DNA from: Adineta ricciae
Taxonomy: Eukaryota; Rotifera; Eurotatoria; Adinetida; Adinetidae
DNA: 64,000 bases
Assembly: GCA_905250025.1 (NCBI GenBank)
Contig: CAJNOJ010000035.1
Span: forward strand, 62,001 to 126,000
Reading direction: 5' to 3'
A program made the translations under genes and the position numbers. The first letter of the stretch is position 1; every line of letters begins with the position of its first letter. The notes under the pieces are model-generated. The model worked only from the letters and a program-made list of their open reading frames with translations. It made no database searches and was not told the DNA's origin. Of this stretch, positions 22,314-33,879 are shown piece by piece.

Positions 22314-25300
22314 ATGGCACATGAGGGTTCTTCTTCTCTATCACGATCATCATCATCATCATCAACAGTTCACGCTCAGCTAACAACTCAGACGGAAGAT
22401 CGATCTATTACTCGAAGTGAACTTCCGTACGATTCCGACGTTGACTCACTACTCGCTCTAAAACATTTTCAACCATCAGTCAAACGACAAACATCAATAT
22501 CGATTGTAATTGATATGTTAACTAAATATTTCTCAGTTATTGCTTTATTTTCCTTCATAGACAGAAGAATCTGTATGTTTACCCATATCAAGTGACGATG
22601 AACTTCACGATAGAAATCATTCGACACGAATATTAGCAAGTATCCCAACATAATATCTCATTTCTATTATGTTTCAGTAAACGAGAACAAAATCAGGCCA
22701 TATTCAGCTATACTGATGACACTGAGCTATGACGACAATAATATATATAACTTCAACAAAAGCAACGGCACGTTCTTCGACGTGCTCTTTTTTTTCAGAA
22801 GTGAAGAAAAAAAAAGAACAAAAAAGAATTGCTTTCTGTATCCGCTTTAAACTTGACATTTTTGTAAAATTTTCTTTTTACTTTTAGCCTTCAATACAAC
22901 CCATGGAGACTAATGTTGAAGGTAATATACATAAACTTCGATTGCGTTTGATCGATTCCGTAAGAATAATTTTATTTGAATATTTAACCTAATGAAACGA
23001 ACGTTGTTTTCCCTAGGACGCTAAACAACCACGTGCACGAAGCGATGAACCGAAAAAACGCACCCGTACGTGTAATAATCGTGTTACTTTGATAATTACC
23101 TATTGTTGGTATTTAGCACAGAGGAGTTCAGAAAATCATCGACGAAGTAGATCAAAACCACAACGACATGATTCTAAAATTCAACGAATACACGTACGAT
23201 GATTTATTCGTCTTCAACTATGTTTTGATTTGTTTATTCAGGATTTATACAATCATCGTTATCGAGGCGGTCACCACATGTTATTTCCAAGTTATTCCTA
23301 TGACTCTCGTTTATATCTACAGCCTTTGGATGGTTTGTTACCGAGAAGATCTATTCGAATCAATATTATTGTTGAATTTCAGAGGAACCATCGCTTATCT
23401 CTTCCAATATGGATTATCTGATTGACTCGATGGCTCGGCGTCGTCTGGCTTTTCGTCAATTAAATGTTTGACATTCATCATAGTGATATCGAACGTTTTA
23501 CATTTGTTTTTGTTCAGGGTAGTTTTGACCAACAACGAACCAACAATGGATATCGTAGTCCATATTTTGGTAGAAATGAACAACAGAAATTCAACTGATC
23601 TGGTTCATCTGTAGATTCTGTTTTAGGTCCGCTGAATGATGAACAAATTTATCTTCACAATGAAGATCTTATTTACACCAATCGATCTTCTGGAAGTCGA
23701 ACCGAACGTGGTACGTTATAAAAGTATACTGTCGGTATTTGCAAGAATTCTTTATTCGAAGATACTCGTCGTGCAGAAGCTTATGAGAAAATGCTTCAAT
23801 TACACGTTGATCATAATGTAGTGAAACAAGACTACTCTTTCGAATCATTTATTCCCTTTTAATATTTAGGTCGGTATGACCGGTTCAAATGAAAAGGAAC
23901 CGACAGTAAAACTGCCACCGATCTCATCGAAACAGAAATCTCATCAATTGCAGTAGGCTTCTTTTAGTTTAGCTATTTGCCCGTTACTCTCGCCATTGTG
24001 TTTCTCAGAAATTTACCGAATAGGAATGGCTACCAAAATCATCAAACAGCACTACCACCAGTTTCGTCTGAACATTTAATCAAATTACCAAGTGACATAT
24101 ATGTCTCACCAAAATCGGGTATCTATTCGATAGCCACGATGAAATAAATATATGCTGAGTCGATTTCAGATCGTTCAACTCATAAATCACGGCCACATCG
24201 ATCACTTTCCAAAGAGAGTAAGCCATGTATATAATAATTGCTTAATTCACTTGAAAATGATCATAGCACATTCGGAAAATGAACGATCTGGAGAAGAAAC
24301 GGATATATCAGTAGACCGACGTTATCGAAATGAGTTGCAAACCAGTAGGAGTTCGAAGTTTCAAGGAACTCTGGACAATTCGACTGCACCTCATTTAGGT
24401 GAAAATGGGTTCTTTACCGAACCAGATGGTAAAGGAAAGAAGTCAACAAAGATTCGTCGGAATCCATTCAAGAAAGGAGCTTTTGCTATTCTGTTTGTCG
24501 TTTTTGTCAAACATCGAGTCCATCAAAATCGATCAGTAAGTATTACTGGACTTCGAACATCGCTGAGCTAAGAAGATTTCTCTTTCCAGCATCGTTCAAT
24601 TCAATCACCAAGTTTAGCTATACATAAGATTCGTTTACAAGAACTACTCGTCGCTCTACATCGAGTATATCTCGAGCCAGACGGTCCTATATTCAATGCA
24701 CTGATCCAAGCAATAACTCATCCAATATCTTTACAACATGCTCTGAATAGTTCATCGAGAAATTATTCAGAGGCTATTGAAACGATCGGAAATGCAATGA
24801 AAGATATCGTATCGAAAATCACTCAGTTTATGGTAAAATCGTTTCTCTATCACCGTGCTGCTACTATCACCACATCTGATATTTATTTAGCCGAAAGATG
24901 GTATTCTTGGTACAACGAAAAATTCGGCTATATCGATTTTTCTTCAAAATGGAAACCCATTTCCTGACAAATATTTTTGGGAATGCGAACGAGTAAGCTA
25001 ACATTCTGATCGAAATCTTCTTTCTTTCTTTCTCCCGTAGGAACATTTGGAGTTCGATCATTCGAAACTCATCAATATCACTCAACAACGGGCAATACTT
25101 TTACTCATTGGTCTCTTCATCTTTCGGGCGCTCGTCACGACTGTAAATCTGTGTGTTCGACAATCAAACACACATTATACTATTTGACTTTTAGTTATTA
25201 ATCAAACCAATCAAATATCGTTTGGTTCTTGGTCAAATCACATCAAGTCAATCGACGAGTTTGAAAGTTTTCTCCTCTGTTTTGCTTCATCTTGGTCGGC

Positions 25301-26461
25301 GTGCAGCTGGAACCAAGTCTCAACTTATCGTATGCTACGAGATTCTCATTTCGATCATTTCGTCTCTGTTCTTCCTTCATAGGCTTTACCGAACGAATGG
25401 AAACTTTCATTATACACGGATGCTGATATTCAATCGATTATTGAGAATTCTCAAATCAAATCAATAATGAATACATGCGAAGTAATCATCGTGTTGTTTG
25501 TTTCCATTTCTAGTCACTTGACGTGTTTTGTTCTTTTAGCATTCATTACGAATATGGTGCNACCAGATGGTAAAGGAAAGAAGTCAACAAAGATTCGTCG
25601 GAATCCATTCAAGAAAGGAGCTTTTGCTATTCTGTTTGTCGTTTTTGTCAAACATCGAGTCCATCAAAATCGATCAGTAAGTCTTACTGGACTTCGAACA
25701 CCACTGAGCTAAGAAGATTTCTCTTCTAGCATCGTTCAATTCAATCACCAAGTTTAGCTATACATAAGATTCGTTTACAAGAACTACTCGTCGCTCTACA
25801 TCGAGTATATCTCGAGCCAGACGGTCCTGTATTCAATAAATTATTCAGAGGCTATTGAAACGATCGAAAATCATTCAGTTTATGATAAAATCTTTTTTCT
25901 ACCACTGCGCTGCTATGTTCACCACATCTGATATTTATTTAGCCGAAAGATGATATTTTTGGCACGACGAAAACTCCGGCTATATCGATTTTCCTTCAAA
26001 ATGGAAACCCATTTCCTGACAAATATTTTTGGGAATACGATAAAATTAGTCAAACCAATCAAATATCGTTTGGTTCTTGGTCAAATCACATCAAGTCAAT
26101 CGACCAGTTTGAAAGTTTTCTCCTCTGTTTTGCTTTATCTTGGTCGGCGTGCAGCTGGAACCAAGTCTCAACTTATCGTATGCCACAAGATTCTCATTTC
26201 GATCATTTCGTCTCTGTTCTTCCTTCATAGGCTTTACCGAACGAATGGAAACTTTCATTATACACGGATGCTGATATTCAATCGATTATTGAGAATTCTC
26301 AAATCAAATCAATAATGAATACATGCGAAGTAATCATCGTGTTGTTTGTTTCCATTTCTAGTCACTTGACGTGTTTTGTTCTTTTAGCATTCATTACGAA
26401 TATGGTGCAAGGAATACGTTCGCCGAATCGATGAAAGCTATGGAAAAGAACTACGAAAATG
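22314..26461 (+). CDS. Unrecognised multi-exon gene, 3' half duplicated around an assembly gap
   Basis: I do not recognise this protein. Exon 1 starts MAHEGSSSLSRSSSSSS. Later exons give a Ser/Arg-rich, low-complexity region (RSSENHRRSRSKPQRHDSK), DYLIDSMARRRLAFRQLN, GPLNDEQIYLHNEDLIYTN, RRAEAYEKMLQLHVDHN and STHKSRPHRSLSKE. From 24258 the exons encode a folded-looking helical region: GKGKKSTKIRRNPFKKGAF, IRLQELLVALHRVYLEPDG, PFPDKYFWECER, QQRAILLLIGLFIFRALV and LVLGQITSSQSTSLKV. The last exon encodes SLRIWCKEYVRRIDESYGK and ends at 26461. Introns are short. Copy 1 of the 3' half breaks off inside the last exon at the N of 25561; copy 2 (25562-26461) supplies the ending but lacks exons. The true gene is probably copy 1 plus the final about 55 nt of copy 2. 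Confidence 0.6.
24421..26408. repeat. Near-identical direct copies of a gene segment flanking a single N
   Basis: 24421-25560 and 25562 to about 26408 are nearly the same sequence, starting at the same ACCAGATGGTAAAGGAAAGA and ending at the same TTACGAATATGGTGC. The second copy is about 290 nt shorter. Its main differences are a missing stretch after 'gtattcaat', a missing part of the 'gaaatgcaatgaaagatatc' region, and loss of the whole stretch that in copy 1 holds the exon EHLEFDHSKLINITQQRAIL. Single-base changes are scattered elsewhere. The N sits exactly at the junction, which points to a scaffold join between two haplotypes rather than a natural tandem. Confidence 0.85.
25561..25561. other. 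Assembly gap (single N)
   Basis: One N at the exact junction of two near-identical segments; sequence to the right restarts at the equivalent of 24421. Confidence 0.95.
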
Positions 26462-27375
26462 AACACGTGTCTTGATGAACAGTTTTTCTCTTCATTACGA
26501 TCGATGGCTTCTTCTTCTTCTTGATTGCATTATGATCAATTTGCTTTTTTTGCTATCTATCTATCTATCTATGAATGAATAAATTGCCCGACACCGACAG
26601 ATTCTACTGTCAAGGTTATATGCTTCATTTTTCCTTTTTGACGAGAATCTTTGGGGAAATCGTTTCTTTCTTTTTGTTCTTTCACTCGGCGATTAGTATT
26701 TCTCGATTGTTGTCCGATTGTTTTATACGTGCAACAGATCAAATTCAATTTTGTATTTGCTCTCTGGTGGTTATTCGATCGACTGAATGAATTTCAGATA
26801 TTTATTTATCTCTCAGAAACAAGCGTGTTATGAAATGAGAAAAGAAAACAATTGTTTTGAGAGAAAGAGAAGGAATAATCACAATTGGCAACAATGTAAA
26901 AAGGAACTCGAGAAATGACAATAGAAGCTGTAGAGGACGGCATTCACGTGTTTAAGTTTGTTCAAATGTTGACGAGAAGGGCACGTTGACTAGTAGCATC
27001 ACCAAATAAATGAATCAAAACAATGTAGTTGTGACCCAAACGAAATTCATGAAGTGAAAGTACTCGCTTCTCCCTATCAGAAAGATTTATTTTTGATTCG
27101 GCATCACGTTCATATCGATGATTTTTATCCTTCAGAAGACATTGATGTCCTATATATATATATACCTTCAGTATGGAAACTTCTAGAACTTTCTAGGTTA
27201 TTGTACAAGATTTTAGAAAAAAACGACAGAACTTTGTTGACAACCCAGTATTAGTCGTTCTTTTAAAAGATATGTACTCACTGGATGTGATAATCGTCCG
27301 GAAAACAAAGAGCGAAAGACACCCACTAATGTAAATCAATAGTCATAAAAGCAGTTCACGCTTTGAAAGTTGACG
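26462..27375. other. 3' flank of the unrecognised gene; no further gene
   Basis: Contains a (CTAT)n run at about 26553-26572, and a 225-nt segment (26804-27028) found again at 35624-35848. After 27028 the sequence becomes unique to the inserted block; a short (TA)n lies near 27151. No supported coding region. Confidence 0.5.
26804..27028 (+). repeat. Left copy of a 225-nt direct repeat bounding the 27-35 kb block
   Basis: Identical to 35624-35848 apart from one base seen (tgaatc versus taaatc near the end). Both copies end at CAATGTAG; beyond this point the two flanks differ completely. Confidence 0.9.
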
Positions 27376-27467
27376 TAAACCCCTCCCCATATTAGAAGCC
27401 CCCCGGGGCTTCTAATATGGGGGAAGCTTCTAATACGGGAGGGGCTTCTATTAAGGGGAGGGGTTTA
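27376..27467. mobile_element. 92-bp GC-rich palindromic element (MITE-like)
   Basis: The ends are perfect 13-nt inverted repeats, TAAACCCCTCCCC at 27376-27388 and its complement at 27455-27467. Inside, 27385-27402 and 27405-27422 are perfect 18-nt inverted arms (CCCCATATTAGAAGCCCC) around a 2-nt spacer. The right half contains three related GGGGCTTCTAATA-like units in tandem. The terminal TA on each side could be a TA target duplication, but this is uncertain. Its GC content contrasts sharply with the AT-rich surroundings. It could form a strong hairpin, and its G-runs could support quadruplex structure. Confidence 0.6.
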
Positions 27468-27479
27468 GCAGATACCGTG

Positions 27480-28200
27480 TGTACTAGCTGTAAGCTAAAT
27501 CCTTTGCTGATTGATGTTGAAGAAGACATGATCACGAACGATGAATGTAACATCAACAGAAATCCACGTTGTGTTAACGAAAAAGTTCGTTCTTATGGAG
27601 TTATATCCACCATATATAATTGCGGAATTGTCTTAAACTTTTTTGAGATAAAATTGTCTGAACAAGTATTCCTCACACTATTACATTAGTTCAATGTGCT
27701 GCAAAACATCAGTGATTTTACAAAAGAATACCAAATATTTTTATCTATGACAACGCATGCAGCGGTTGGATTTACTTTAAGGCACGGCTTCACGCCACCA
27801 AAACACTGGTTCCGAAACGATCGTCACTTTTTCTTGGTTTAAGTGAGATGTTCACTGGCTGTCTGCATAAAAAACACTCAACCGTTCGATGTGCTGTACA
27901 GAAAGAAACATCAATTTGAAACCACATCGGAAAGATATTAATACATAGTTGTGTGTGAAAAAACGAATTCGTCGTTGAAACAACTTATCAATATTTTATG
28001 CAACTTACCAGGACAACGCCCCGAGTTTTATTATTTATTTCTATGCCATATGCTAAATTGCAAGCATTGCTCACTAGATCCCGAAAAGAATCTACATTTC
28101 TTATAGCCTGATGGTCATTATGTTCTTATGAATGTTGCCTGTCGTTGTTTGCAAGTAATTGATATCATCCGTCGTTATAGACAAGTTCACAATATTTCGT
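27480..28200 (+). pseudogene. Decayed transposase remnant, KDZ/CxC-like
   Basis: In shifting plus frames the translation reads GVISTIYNCGIVLNFFEIKL, then PNIFIYDNACSG, then RNDRHFFLV, then VVCEKTNSSLKQLINILCNL, then YYLFLCHMLNCKHCSLDPEK, interrupted by stops and frame changes. The order (an 'R-Y-G' block, P-x-x-x-x-Y-D-N-A-C, then C-E-x-x-N-S-S-L-K) is the pattern of KDZ-type transposases (Kyakuja/Dileera/Zisupton) with their CxC partner proteins. No terminal repeats were found. It is inactive as it stands. Family assignment is from memory of the motif order only. Confidence 0.5.
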
Positions 28201-28959
28201 TTTTCGTTTATCTTATTCTCCAAATTTCATAGTTTTCTCCCTTTCTGTTGATATATACTTTGATCACATGTCTTTTTATCTGTACGATACTTAAGCCCTG
28301 GAATCGTCCGACCCCATGTATTCATTCTTTCTCTTCTATGTAATAGAATCGATATAGGGCGTGTTATCGTCATCTTCGAATAGCGCCATTAGTAGACGTT
28401 CTTTTCGAAAATGCTCTCATCAGATCACATAATCTATGAGTTAATTTACCAATATGCAACTTTTTTCATTCCAGATCAAATGAAAGACAATGAGAAAGTT
28501 TGAAGGATAAAAGAGTAAAGAGAGCTAAGGGAGTATATACACTATGAAAACTTACACCGCAGGATAACTGTTATTTCTTGTGGACCTATGCAGCAATAGC
28601 TAAAATACGTTGTTTAAAAATGGTTCTTAGCTGCAGCGACTAATTCGCGTTTTTGACCGGTGGATATTCGACAATAGATCACTGATTCACACTGACCAGG
28701 AACATAAATGAATTCTTTCGGTTTTTATCTCAATATAATACCTTTAAAAATATAAGGAGAATAGTATGGCAACTAGGGTACTTTACTCACCTAAGTCATC
28801 TCCAATGACTACAAAACGTACAAGTAAGCTTTGTGCGATGATAATATCCTCTATTCGTGCAATTCTCTCGGCTGTTCAAGCTTCTTCCAAATTATTCCTT
28901 TGATGCAATTCTTTCAACTGTGAACTATAGTAAATCATACAAATGCGCTGATCAAGTAA
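28201..28959. other. Gene-poor stretch inside the inserted block
   Basis: AT-rich, no open frame with recognisable content and no clear repeat. Confidence 0.4.
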
Positions 28960-29560
28960 AGAAGCTGTCTAAACAGTATTCAGCGCTTTTACTTCTTTAT
29001 CGCCATAATTAGGAGCTCGATTTTGATTCTAGCACGACGCAAAGTGGCAGTCGTTTTTGGTACATTATCTTGAAGTTTATCTTCTACTGCTGTTAAAATT
29101 GACTTCAATTTCGTTGACTGTTTCAGAAATCGCTTCTTCACGCTTATCCAATAGTTTTGCGGCGAGTTGATAGTGTTGAAACCATTCTTCGAATTGCTCT
29201 GCACCTACATGTTGATTGACGATTAAATAATCGGCATCCTTTGTTGAACAAAAGTTAAACTATGCTGTTCAGTCGTCATTTTCATATCAACATCATTGAA
29301 ACTATTAAAATGTGGCCAGATAAACTTCCCCGTTAGCACGAACTATAGTCGGCATGTGTTTTCGATTGGTATCAAATGGTGATAGACATAAAAATTGAGC
29401 TGAACGCTTGATCATTCGCACACTAAAATTCGATGATGTTCGACAGAGCACAAGATCATCGATATTTTCACGCTCATATTTCGGTTTTTATTTAATTTGA
29501 TCGATCAATTTTCCATTTTCATGCACAACAAATGATACATTACGCATTTTCAGTACTGTG
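28960..29560 (-). pseudogene. Unidentified decayed coding sequence
   Basis: The minus strand gives long protein-like phrases broken by stops: MRNVSFVVHENGKLIDQIK, a TAA, KYERENIDDLVLCRTSSNF, SVRMIKRSAQFLCLSPFDTN, RANGEVYLATF, two stops, then LIVNQHVGAEQFEEWFQHYQ, LLDKREEAISETVNEIE, a frame change, and LQDNVPKTTATLRRARIKIE. The composition is that of a real protein, helical and soluble, but I do not recognise the family. It contains stop codons that short introns would not all remove, so it is most likely a dead gene copy. Confidence 0.45.
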
Positions 29561-29739
29561 AGATATTACACAAAATGAAATTTTGTTCTTTTTATCTTAT
29601 TGACATCTTTATCGTGGGTTAAATAAGGGAAAGACAAAAGAAGCAAAAAAGATTGAATCACCAATCGAATCTTTTACTCTTGTATCTTGAACCAAAAAGG
29701 TGAATAAAATAAAAAACGAATTAGTGTTCGTAGAAAGAA

Positions 29740-30015
29740 CTCTCACGATTTTACTTTCAACAGAATAACACCATAGTCTACTTGGCAAAGACATTTCATG
29801 GCTTTTGTGCAAGTGTTTGACTATGAAGTGTAATTATGGCAAATACTTTCAATGTATCATTGCTTGTATCTTTCGCCAGATAGATTTCAGTAACAGGACC
29901 AACGTTCTCCAATAAATCACATAGATCTTTTTCTTGAGTATTTTCAGATAAATTTGTTGTTTGAATGGTTGTTTTATCTATATATTCAAGAAATTTTCGT
30001 GACAATTTCAAAGCG
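29740..30015 (-). pseudogene. eIF3G-like RRM remnant
   Basis: Minus-strand frame with TIQTTNLSENTQEKDLCDLL, then ENVGPVTEIYLAKDTSNDTL and KVFAIITLHSQT. The RNP-2 strand, the 'NLSE-T-E-DL--L' helix and the 'I-YLAKD' stretch closely follow the C-terminal RRM of translation initiation factor 3 subunit G. The RNP-1 motif, normally GFAFI/V, is altered to VFAIIT. The frame ends early (LAQKP, then stop) before the usual end of the RRM, although a continuation in another frame (CLCQVDYGVILLKV) can be seen at about 29800-29750. Only the RRM is visible; the N-terminal half of eIF3G was not found. Likely a fragmentary duplicate. Confidence 0.6.
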
Positions 30016-31645
30016 ATAGATTGAAAAAATCGGGATCTTCTCTTTTCTTACCTGATCTTTTATTAGGATATCGATCACCATATCTTCAATGGTTGCCAGT
30101 TCTTTTTGGATTTTCGTTCCCAGGTCGATCGTTCCGGCGACCGGATCCTCCTAAATCTGAGTCGGCTTTGGTACACTTTTTATCGATTCCGACCGAATTC
30201 AGCAGGTTCCGATCGGATTTAGCAAGTGCTCCAAAGAAAGAGAAAAAATATTTGTCTCTTCGAATTATGTAAGTATAATTTCGCACCATTTCCCTTTTTC
30301 GTTTGAATCATTTTTTCTTCCACTTCGTTTACCCATTCTACAAGCATTAGTATCTTTTGCTTTTTGGTTATACATGTATTCCTCTGAGCTTCGCCAGGGT
30401 TGCTTAGGATAGAACAGTTGCAATTCTGCTTCACGTAGATTCCGATGTTGAACATTTTCGGCCAGAACAGATACAGCTACCTAAACGCGAGATAATTTTT
30501 CATATTAGCTGCACTCAATTTCTCTGTTTCAGAAGCCGGTTCTCGTTCGTATGGAGCGCTCGACCTGAACACTCAGCAACTTACCAAGTTTTCTTCAAGA
30601 CGAATACGATGAACTGTATGTGGATCCGTTTCAAATCGACGAAAACAAAATCAATCTTGTGATTCGATCGGGTGTTCTATACGAGTTATATATTTCTCTC
30701 TTCACTTTCTTTCCTTTCCTTTTCTTTTCACTCTTTGCCAGCCCATCGATATACACATAGACATGGACGACCGAGCTGGTTTCCCTGGATGATTGTAAAT
30801 GATAGGGAAAAAATATGAAGTTTTCCACCATTGTTTATTGACTGACGCCTGTTCGTTCGTTAACGACTATGTAAGGATATAATTGAATAATCCATTCTTT
30901 TCTGGTAATTTACTTTATATTCCGAGTGTGATGCTCAGTGGAACCCGCCAGTTGCGCATGCCTATTCTGTGTTCGATTTTTTTCAAAATCCTTCCTAGCG
31001 ATCGTTGAATTCCATTGAAACAAACAATAGCTTTTGCAGCGAGTTATTCTTGTAAAGTTCAATGTATGAATTAAAACTAACATATCCACACTCGTCGTAA
31101 TTCATCGACTTGATATTTGAGTATATCGCCTAATTTCGAAGTCAGAAAGTGCAACAATATCTCTCATTCTCTTCATCACTTGCCTTTGGTATTGTAAGGA
31201 CCATAGAGGTTGCCATTTATTGCAAATAAAAATAAAGAAGATGAAGACAATCGGTCGGATCGTTCAGACTAACGTACAGTTCGAACAAAGTTGATGGAAA
31301 AATAATGCTTAGAGATGAATTACCAAAAGATGTTTGTAATAACGAATGGCAAAATAAGCCGCAATAGAAAGATTTAAAATTAGAAAACATTGATAAGATA
31401 CGTATAGATAGTAGTGAATTTAGATCTATACGTCTTCGACTATCGTCATAATAATTAGTATGGATAACCAACGAATGAAGTTGGATTGTGTTTTTGTGAA
31501 GTGAAATCTATTGACCTAAATAGATATAACAAGACAAGATTAAAAAGTACTCGTCAAGTTTCTAGTCTGTTTATAGATCTGCGAATTTATTCAGAGTGTA
31601 TGGGTAACTGGAAAGGATTCTCTCTTTCAAGTGATTCATGCCCTA
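30016..31645. other. Insert region with coding debris, no intact gene
   Basis: Minus-strand phrases such as IDLGTKIQKELATIEDMVID (about 30140-30050) and LREAELQLFYPKQPWRSSEE (about 30430-30360) look protein-like but lie between stops without a workable exon chain. A pyrimidine-rich patch is at about 30700-30735. No supported gene up to the transposon edge. Confidence 0.35.
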
Positions 31646-31656
31646 CCGACGAAAAG
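31646..31656 (+). repeat. Left copy of 11-bp direct repeat at the MULE edge (target-site duplication)
   Basis: CCGACGAAAAG, found again at 34118-34128 immediately outside the other end of the element. MULEs typically make 8-11 bp duplications. Confidence 0.65.
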
Positions 31657-31905
31657 GTAAGTATGTTGTTGGTCGAAAGCTCTTTCGTCGACACGCACTT
31701 GGTCGACAAATCTTCGTCGAATAATTTTCGTCGACAGGATATTTTGTCGACAGAGCAGTTCGTCGACAGGCATTTAGTCGAAAACTTTTTGTCGACACAG
31801 CACTTCGTCGACACAACATTTCGTCGACAAGCACTTTGTCGATATGATATTTTGTCGACAAACATTTCGTCGACACGACACTTCGTCGACATAGTACGTC
31901 AAATA
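31657..31905 (+). repeat. Left terminal inverted repeat with iterated GTCGAC units
   Basis: About 14 imperfect units of 14-18 nt, each with a core TTCGTCGACA or TTTGTCGACA followed by a variable spacer. The same core appears in opposite orientation (TGTCGACGAA) in the right terminal repeat. Arrays of short motifs inside terminal repeats usually serve as transposase binding sites. Confidence 0.75.
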
Positions 31906-32062
31906 GGTAAGTATAAAATGCTGTTTCAAATTTTTCTAGAAAAATTCGTCTGATATCAATAATAAATAGTTTATTGAAGAGTAATAATAAATATACACAT
32001 AGTAGCAAGAACAACGACATACAGAAAATACAGAGATGATTAAGAACCAGAAATTTTGATTG

Positions 32063-33649
32063 TTACTTTTTCTTTGCAACCAAAAGTGAAAGGCCATCAA
32101 GATAATCAATAAGTGTGATTTCTTTTTTTCTATATCGATGGGCCAATGTTGCGAGACATTCTTGAATTGCACACGTCTTTTTCGCAATCTTTTTCTTCTT
32201 GCCCATCTTCACATGCTGAACGTTTTGTTTAACATACACTTCTTCTTGTTGAAGTACTTTGATGAAGTGCCAAATGTTTGGGTGTTTCTTTTCAATTCGA
32301 TGAGCAAATCTGTTGTGCCAACCTGTACAGAGATCCGCAAATGTCGAAATATAATATAATTAAAACGCCTTACCTTCGGCAATATTATTAGTTTTGATTT
32401 TGATATTTGATACGTTCCACAATTCAACTGGCACCGATTCCATCCAAAATGATTCAAAATAATCGAATAGAGGATCAAGACAAGGTGGATGATCATCAAG
32501 TAGAAATTCAAACGCCGAGTCAACTTTTTCAAGTGGTAATAAAGGAAGTGCCATCAACTTTCTGGCATGAGATCGAACTTCTTCGTCATCATTGTATTGA
32601 GATGATAGACCAAGCGATTGTATCTTTCTGTAGACACTTTGGCTGTGATGAAAGTAACAACCTTTATGACGTGAAGTTGGGAACTTTTTAAATGAAAAAA
32701 AAAATCGGTTTTATGAAGTAAATGAAGAGAATTCAGAAAAAAGCATACTTGACGTTTTATGGCTTTAATCAAACCTGGTTCAAAATCACTTGTTATTACA
32801 TCAGGTGCAAATGTAAGTCCAAGTTCTTTGGCTTCATTCTTTAGTAAATCAAAAATGTATTGATAAACCATTGCTGATCGACCAGGTAATAAGCTAATGA
32901 TGCACGGTATCGCTAAAAGCGCAAAATTTTAAATAGCAAACAAAAGTTTCAGACCTACCTTGATCATGATGAATACAATGCATAGTAAACACTTGATCGA
33001 AGTGTGGAGGACAAACATCAAATGTTCCGTCCATAAAGATTTGCGATGATTGAAAGAAAATTGTGAGTTGTAAGTCAGTAGCGAATAAAAGGACACGTTT
33101 GTTTCGAACAGTTTCATCGCAGAGCAGAAAACTTTTATCATCCAAAGTTTGACTGTACTTGTATGGTATTTCAAAGGTATCTGATACAGGAAGAGACGGT
33201 GTTGTTTTTCTCCGCAGACGTTGGAAAGATGATTCTAATAGATATATAACGATACATACTAAAAGAAATAGGTAAAGTTCCAAGTACTTACGAGTTTCTT
33301 TTGACGTTGGTGCAATTGATAGAGCTGGAAGTGTTAGATGTGCTGCTGCTAGCTCCTGATCATATATCTGTGCAATTGGTGTAGATTCTTCCAGAACGCG
33401 ATGTTTCACTTTGTTTCTGAGCTCATTCAATTCGATGCTCTCTGGTACTGGTAGATGGTTGTGGTGATCATTGTGGTACGTAACCTGATCATTTTTATCA
33501 GTATGAACAGTAGCACAACAAGATCGTTCTTTGCAACGCCAATACTTGACATGTGTTTTATTTTTATTCAAAGTGTACATGTAGCCATTACGTATTAGTA
33601 GTTCTCTTCGTTTTGATGTCGTGGAAAACTTCACATCATTGTCACGCAT
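32063..33649 (-). CDS. MULE transposase with FLYWCH zinc finger, intact in five exons
   Basis: DDE-type transposase that would cut and move the surrounding element. Minus strand, start MRDNDVKFSTTSKRRELL at 33649. The FLYWCH zinc finger spans roughly residues 10-70: GYMYTLNKNKTHVKYWRC, then C (SCC), then HNDHHNHLP with the two histidines. The catalytic core has the first Asp in FMDGTFDVCPPHFDQ, the second in VITSDFEPGLIKAI, the C-x2-H-like GCYFHHSQSVYRKIQ, and the Glu in NNIAEGWHNRFAHRIEKKHP. The end is YLDGLSLLVAKKK and TAA at 32063. Four introns (about 66, 46, 65 and 62 nt) have GT-AG ends and every junction keeps frame, with no stop codon, so the protein is probably functional. Length is about 450 residues. 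Confidence 0.85.
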
Positions 33650-33879
33650 ATTCAGTAAATGGTCAGTGAGTTGTAATATAATGTTAAGCAGAAACAGAAA
33701 AGTGTAAATGTCAAATACAGATGTAGATGATCATTATTTATAGAATATTGGATTATTGTTCTAATTTCGAATATTTTATTCCTTTATCAAACATATAAAG
33801 ATAATTAGAGAAAACTGAACCGTGCCCTGACTAATGAGCAAATGAAAAGAACAATATAGAATGATCCTTCGATGAAATG

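Noticed and set aside
23577-23640. Stop codons in the unrecognised gene near 23600, suggesting a broken gene
   Set aside because: A 60-nt GT-AG intron (about 23572-23627) removes the stops and keeps the frame into GPLNDEQIYLHNEDL.
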